DNA from: Candidatus Nomurabacteria bacterium RIFCSPLOWO2_12_FULL_46_14 | GTDB taxonomy: Bacteria > Patescibacteriota > Minisyncoccia > Phycocordibacterales > UBA9973 | NCBI GenBank assembly: GCA_001786225.1 | Contig: MFVV01000037.1 | Span: forward strand, 1-15,574 | DNA: 15,574 nt | Reading direction: 5' to 3' | Shown here: positions 13,868 through 15,574 of the stretch, piece by piece | Layout of the letters: each line of letters begins with the position of its first letter | Position numbering within the stretch: the first letter of the stretch is position 1 | Translations under genes and position numbers: made by a program | Notes under the pieces: model-generated | What the model was told of the DNA's origin: nothing | What the model saw: the letters and a program-made list of their open reading frames with translations, nothing else | Databases searched by the model: none

Positions 13868-13875
13868 TTTGAAAA
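13847..13875 (-). promoter_or_regulatory. Putative promoter of ATPase 1
   Basis: Minus strand: TTTTCA (13875-13870, 4/6), a 17-base spacer and a perfect TATAAT (13852-13847). The predicted start is the A at 13840, giving a leader of only two bases before the ATG at 13838. A second TATAAT (13865-13860) lacks a matching -35. Confidence 0.55.
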
Positions 13876-14131
13876 TAAGAGAAAGCAGGCCGGCCCAGCA
13901 AAGCTGAACCGGCCCCTTTGAGCGCCTGAGCAGGGGTTCTTGTTCTCTTAGATTTGCTTTACGCAGGTCGACCGAAGTAGACCAGCTACTTGCAAACCGG
14001 AATTACCCCCAAACTCTTTCGGCTACTCGATGTGCGGACGATTCAGGGCCTCTACAGCCCTGTCGCAGACGGCCCGCTTCAAGTAGACATTGTCAAGTAA
14101 AAAAGCCTTCTCAAGAAGGCTTTTTTACTTG
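13874..14131 (+). ncRNA. Unidentified structured RNA, about 250 nt
   Basis: The only long gene-free stretch in the window, and it is dense in secondary structure. Hairpins: 13888-13914 (GGCCGG and CAGC pairing with GCTG and CCGGCC, with a 2x2 internal loop), 13975-13991 (AAGTAG/CTACTT), and 14033-14067 (CAGGGC/GCCCTG, extended by TGCG/CGCA). AATAAGAGAA at the presumed 5' end can pair with TTCTCTTAGATT at 13943-13954. A GAAAGCAGGCC at 13881-13891 can pair with GGCCCGCTTC at 14071-14080, with one bulge and one mismatch, which would close the molecule. A promoter lies upstream and a strong terminator ends it. I prefer the plus strand because the minus strand has a TTGACA near 14094 but no -10 after it. 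Hallmarks of tmRNA, RNase P, SRP RNA and tRNA were looked for and not found. Confidence 0.55.
14094..14131. terminator. Bidirectional Rho-independent terminator, 17-bp stem
   Basis: A perfect inverted repeat, CAAGTAAAAAAGCCTTC (14094-14110) with its complement at 14115-14131, and a 4-base TCAA loop. The GC core (GCCTTC/GAAGGC) is followed by a T6 run on both strands. It sits nine bases after the dnaK stop and at the 3' end of the structured RNA, so it can end both transcripts. It is the only classical terminator I see in the window. Confidence 0.9.
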
Positions 14132-14139
14132 TTTCCTTT

Positions 14140-15574
14140 TTATTGTTTGGGAGCTTCACCTTCGGGATTCTCATCTGCCGGCTTTTCTTTGAATTCCGCG
14201 TCTCGCACTTCTCCGGGCTGTTCTTCCGGAGTTGTTTGTCCAGGGCTGCCGGTTTGGCCCGTCTCGGGAGCGGCTTTGCTTAGCGCCTCGCCGATTTTGG
14301 ACATTTCAGTCGAGAGTTCTTCGGTCGCTTTTTTAATGGCCTCTATATCTCCTCCGTCTTTAACTCCGCGCAGGGCGGAGATTTTGCCGTTGACCGCGTC
14401 TTTGATTTCCGCGGGAATTTTTACCTCATTATCCTTCAGCGCTTTCTCGGCAGTATAAATAATCATTTCTGCCGTATTTTTCACATCTACTAATTCCTTT
14501 TTCTTCTTGTCGTCCTCGGCGTGGAGCTCCGCATCGGCCTGCATTTTCTTGATTTCATCTTCTTTAAGTCCGGAGCTGGCTTCTATTTTAATAGATTGCG
14601 TTTTACCAGAAGCCTTATCCTTGGCGGTAACATTCAAGATTCCGTTCGCATCCACGTCAAAAGAAACCTCGATCTGGGGAATCCCCCGAGGCGCTGGCGG
14701 GACACCGTCCAATATGAATCGGCCGAGGGATTTGTTGTCCCCAGCCATCGGCCGCTCGCCTTGGACCACGTGAATCTCCACCGAAGTCTGATTATCGGCC
14801 GCGGTGGAAAATATCTGGGACTTGCTCGCCGGAATAGTAGTGTTGCGGTCAATTAGTTTGGTGGCCACGCCACCTAAAGTTTCAATGCCGAGGGATAGCG
14901 GAATGACGTCCAGAAGAAGCACATCCCGCACATCGCCGGCCAAGACGCCAGCCTGCACCGCGGCGCCCAACGCCACTACCTCGTCCGGATTGATGGACAT
15001 ATTCGGCGTTTTGCCGAAGAGGTTTTTGACCGCTTCCACGATAGCCGGCATCCGGGTCTGGCCGCCGACCATTATGATTTCATTTATTTCTTCCATCTTG
15101 AAAGGCGAAGCGGCTAAAGCCCTCTTGGTAATTTCTATGGACCGGTCAATATATTCTTTGGCCAGAGACTCCAAGGTGGCCCGGGACATTTTAAGCAGTA
15201 AGTGCTTGGGACCGGAGGCGTCCGAAGTAATGAAGGGAATATTGATTTCCGCCTCCAAAGTGGTGGAGAGCTCGTGCTTGGCCTTCTCCGCCGCTTCCTT
15301 GAGTCGTTGGAGGGCTAAGGCATCGCGGGTGACGTCAATACCAGACTCCTTTTTGTATTCTTCGGCAATCCAAGCGATTATTTTGCGGTCAATGTCCCCG
15401 CCGCCCATGTGAGAGTCGCCGTCGGTGGATTTGACTTCAATGACATCGTCGCCTATTTCCAGAACCGACACGTCAAAAGTCCCGCCACCGAAGTCATAGA
15501 CAACTATCTTTTCGTTTTTCTTTTTATTAAAACCGTAAGCCAGCGCCGCCGCTGTCGGCTCATTGATAATGCGC
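14140..15574 (-). CDS. dnaK: Chaperone protein DnaK (Hsp70), C-terminal three quarters, cut by window edge
   Basis: 477 codons plus the stop are visible; about 150-170 N-terminal residues, including the first phosphate motif, lie beyond the right edge. The visible part begins in the nucleotide-binding domain with RIINEPTAAALAYG. It then has the phosphate-2 motif DFGGGTFDVSV and the adenosine motif MVGGQTRMPAIV. The substrate-binding domain follows, with RNTTIPASKSQIF, VVQGERPMA and DANGILNVTAKDKASG, then the helical lid. The tail is Pro/Glu/Gln-rich, contains RDAEF as in many DnaK tails, and ends EAPKQ. It is an ATP-driven folding chaperone of the cytosol, working with DnaJ and GrpE. It heads a co-directional run, but its own terminator follows at once, so readthrough to dnaJ is unlikely. 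Confidence 0.97.
   Translation of the reverse strand, partial: RIINEPTAAALAYGFNKKKNEKIVVYDFGGGTFDVSVLEIGDDVIEVKSTDGDSHMGGGDIDRKIIAWIAEEYKKESGIDVTRDALALQRLKEAAEKAKHELSTTLEAEINIPFITSDASGPKHLLLKMSRATLESLAKEYIDRSIEITKRALAASPFKMEEINEIIMVGGQTRMPAIVEAVKNLFGKTPNMSINPDEVVALGAAVQAGVLAGDVRDVLLLDVIPLSLGIETLGGVATKLIDRNTTIPASKSQIFSTAADNQTSVEIHVVQGERPMAGDNKSLGRFILDGVPPAPRGIPQIEVSFDVDANGILNVTAKDKASGKTQSIKIEASSGLKEDEIKKMQADAELHAEDDKKKKELVDVKNTAEMIIYTAEKALKDNEVKIPAEIKDAVNGKISALRGVKDGGDIEAIKKATEELSTEMSKIGEALSKAAPETGQTGSPGQTTPEEQPGEVRDAEFKEKPADENPEGEAPKQ

Noticed and set aside
13870..14100. tmRNA, RNase P RNA, SRP RNA or a tRNA in the non-coding gap
   Set aside because: No CCA end or T-loop, no tag-peptide frame ending ALAA, no GAGGAAAGUCC or ACAGAAA blocks of RNase P, and no GGAAGGAAGCAG of SRP RNA on either strand.
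14083..14140. Minus-strand reading of the gap as a riboswitch leader of ATPase 1
   Set aside because: A TTGACA occurs on the minus strand next to the terminator, but there is no -10 box 16-18 bases later, and ATPase 1 has its own promoter two bases from the start codon.
14090..14458. Plus-strand 122-codon frame opposite dnaK, and similar long frames opposite the ATPases and dnaJ
   Set aside because: They are antisense shadows of well-supported genes, with no family signature or start signal of their own.
1..15574. CRISPR array, transposase, integrase, phage or toxin-antitoxin genes
   Set aside because: No regularly spaced direct repeats and no recognisable recombinase, phage or toxin protein was found on either strand.
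1..15574. Recoded UGA (glycine) genetic code
   Set aside because: TGA ends cysS and both ATPases at sensible lengths, and no gene needs an in-frame TGA.

Overview
The window looks like chromosomal DNA from a Candidate Phyla Radiation (Patescibacteria) bacterium, most likely Parcubacteria-like. I infer this from four things: the very tight gene packing, the lack of convincing Shine-Dalgarno sites, a VirD4/TraD-like ATPase pair, and two large cysteine-rich proteins of a type I associate with those genomes. TGA is used as an ordinary stop (cysS and both ATPases end in it), so this is not a UGA-glycine lineage such as Gracilibacteria/SR1.

Left part (1-6384): the start of rplU (ribosomal protein L21, cut by the left edge) is divergent from an AI-2E-family membrane permease, which is followed by cysS. 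cysS converges with no gap on an AT-rich orphan gene with a SAM-methyltransferase fold. Next come a TerC/Alx-family membrane protein and a divergent agmatinase/arginase-family gene. The latter converges with overlapping stop codons on dnaJ.

Right part (5287-15574): every protein gene is on the minus strand. In transcription order they are dnaK (cut by the right edge), ATPase 1 (708 aa), a 20-codon zinc-knuckle fragment, Cys-rich protein A (581 aa), Cys-rich protein B (588 aa), ATPase 2 (508 aa) and dnaJ. The four large genes between dnaK and dnaJ form a mirrored set: two related GC-rich ATPases bracket two related AT-rich Cys-rich genes. The fragment overlaps the ATPase 1 stop as ATGA and resembles the N-terminus of the Cys-rich family, which suggests this family was once translationally coupled to the ATPase. 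This set is the best candidate for an undescribed system.

Between dnaK and ATPase 1 is the only long non-coding gap (13839-14139). It appears to encode a structured RNA on the plus strand: a promoter at its left end, at least three hairpins, a possible end-to-end closing helix, and a 17-bp bidirectional terminator. I could not assign it to a known RNA family.

A theme of the window is promoter placement. Several genes have a -10 hexamer whose predicted transcription start falls on, or within a few bases of, the start codon, which points to leaderless mRNAs. Divergent gene pairs have overlapping promoters. All promoter, RNA and family calls are by eye; nothing was computed or searched.
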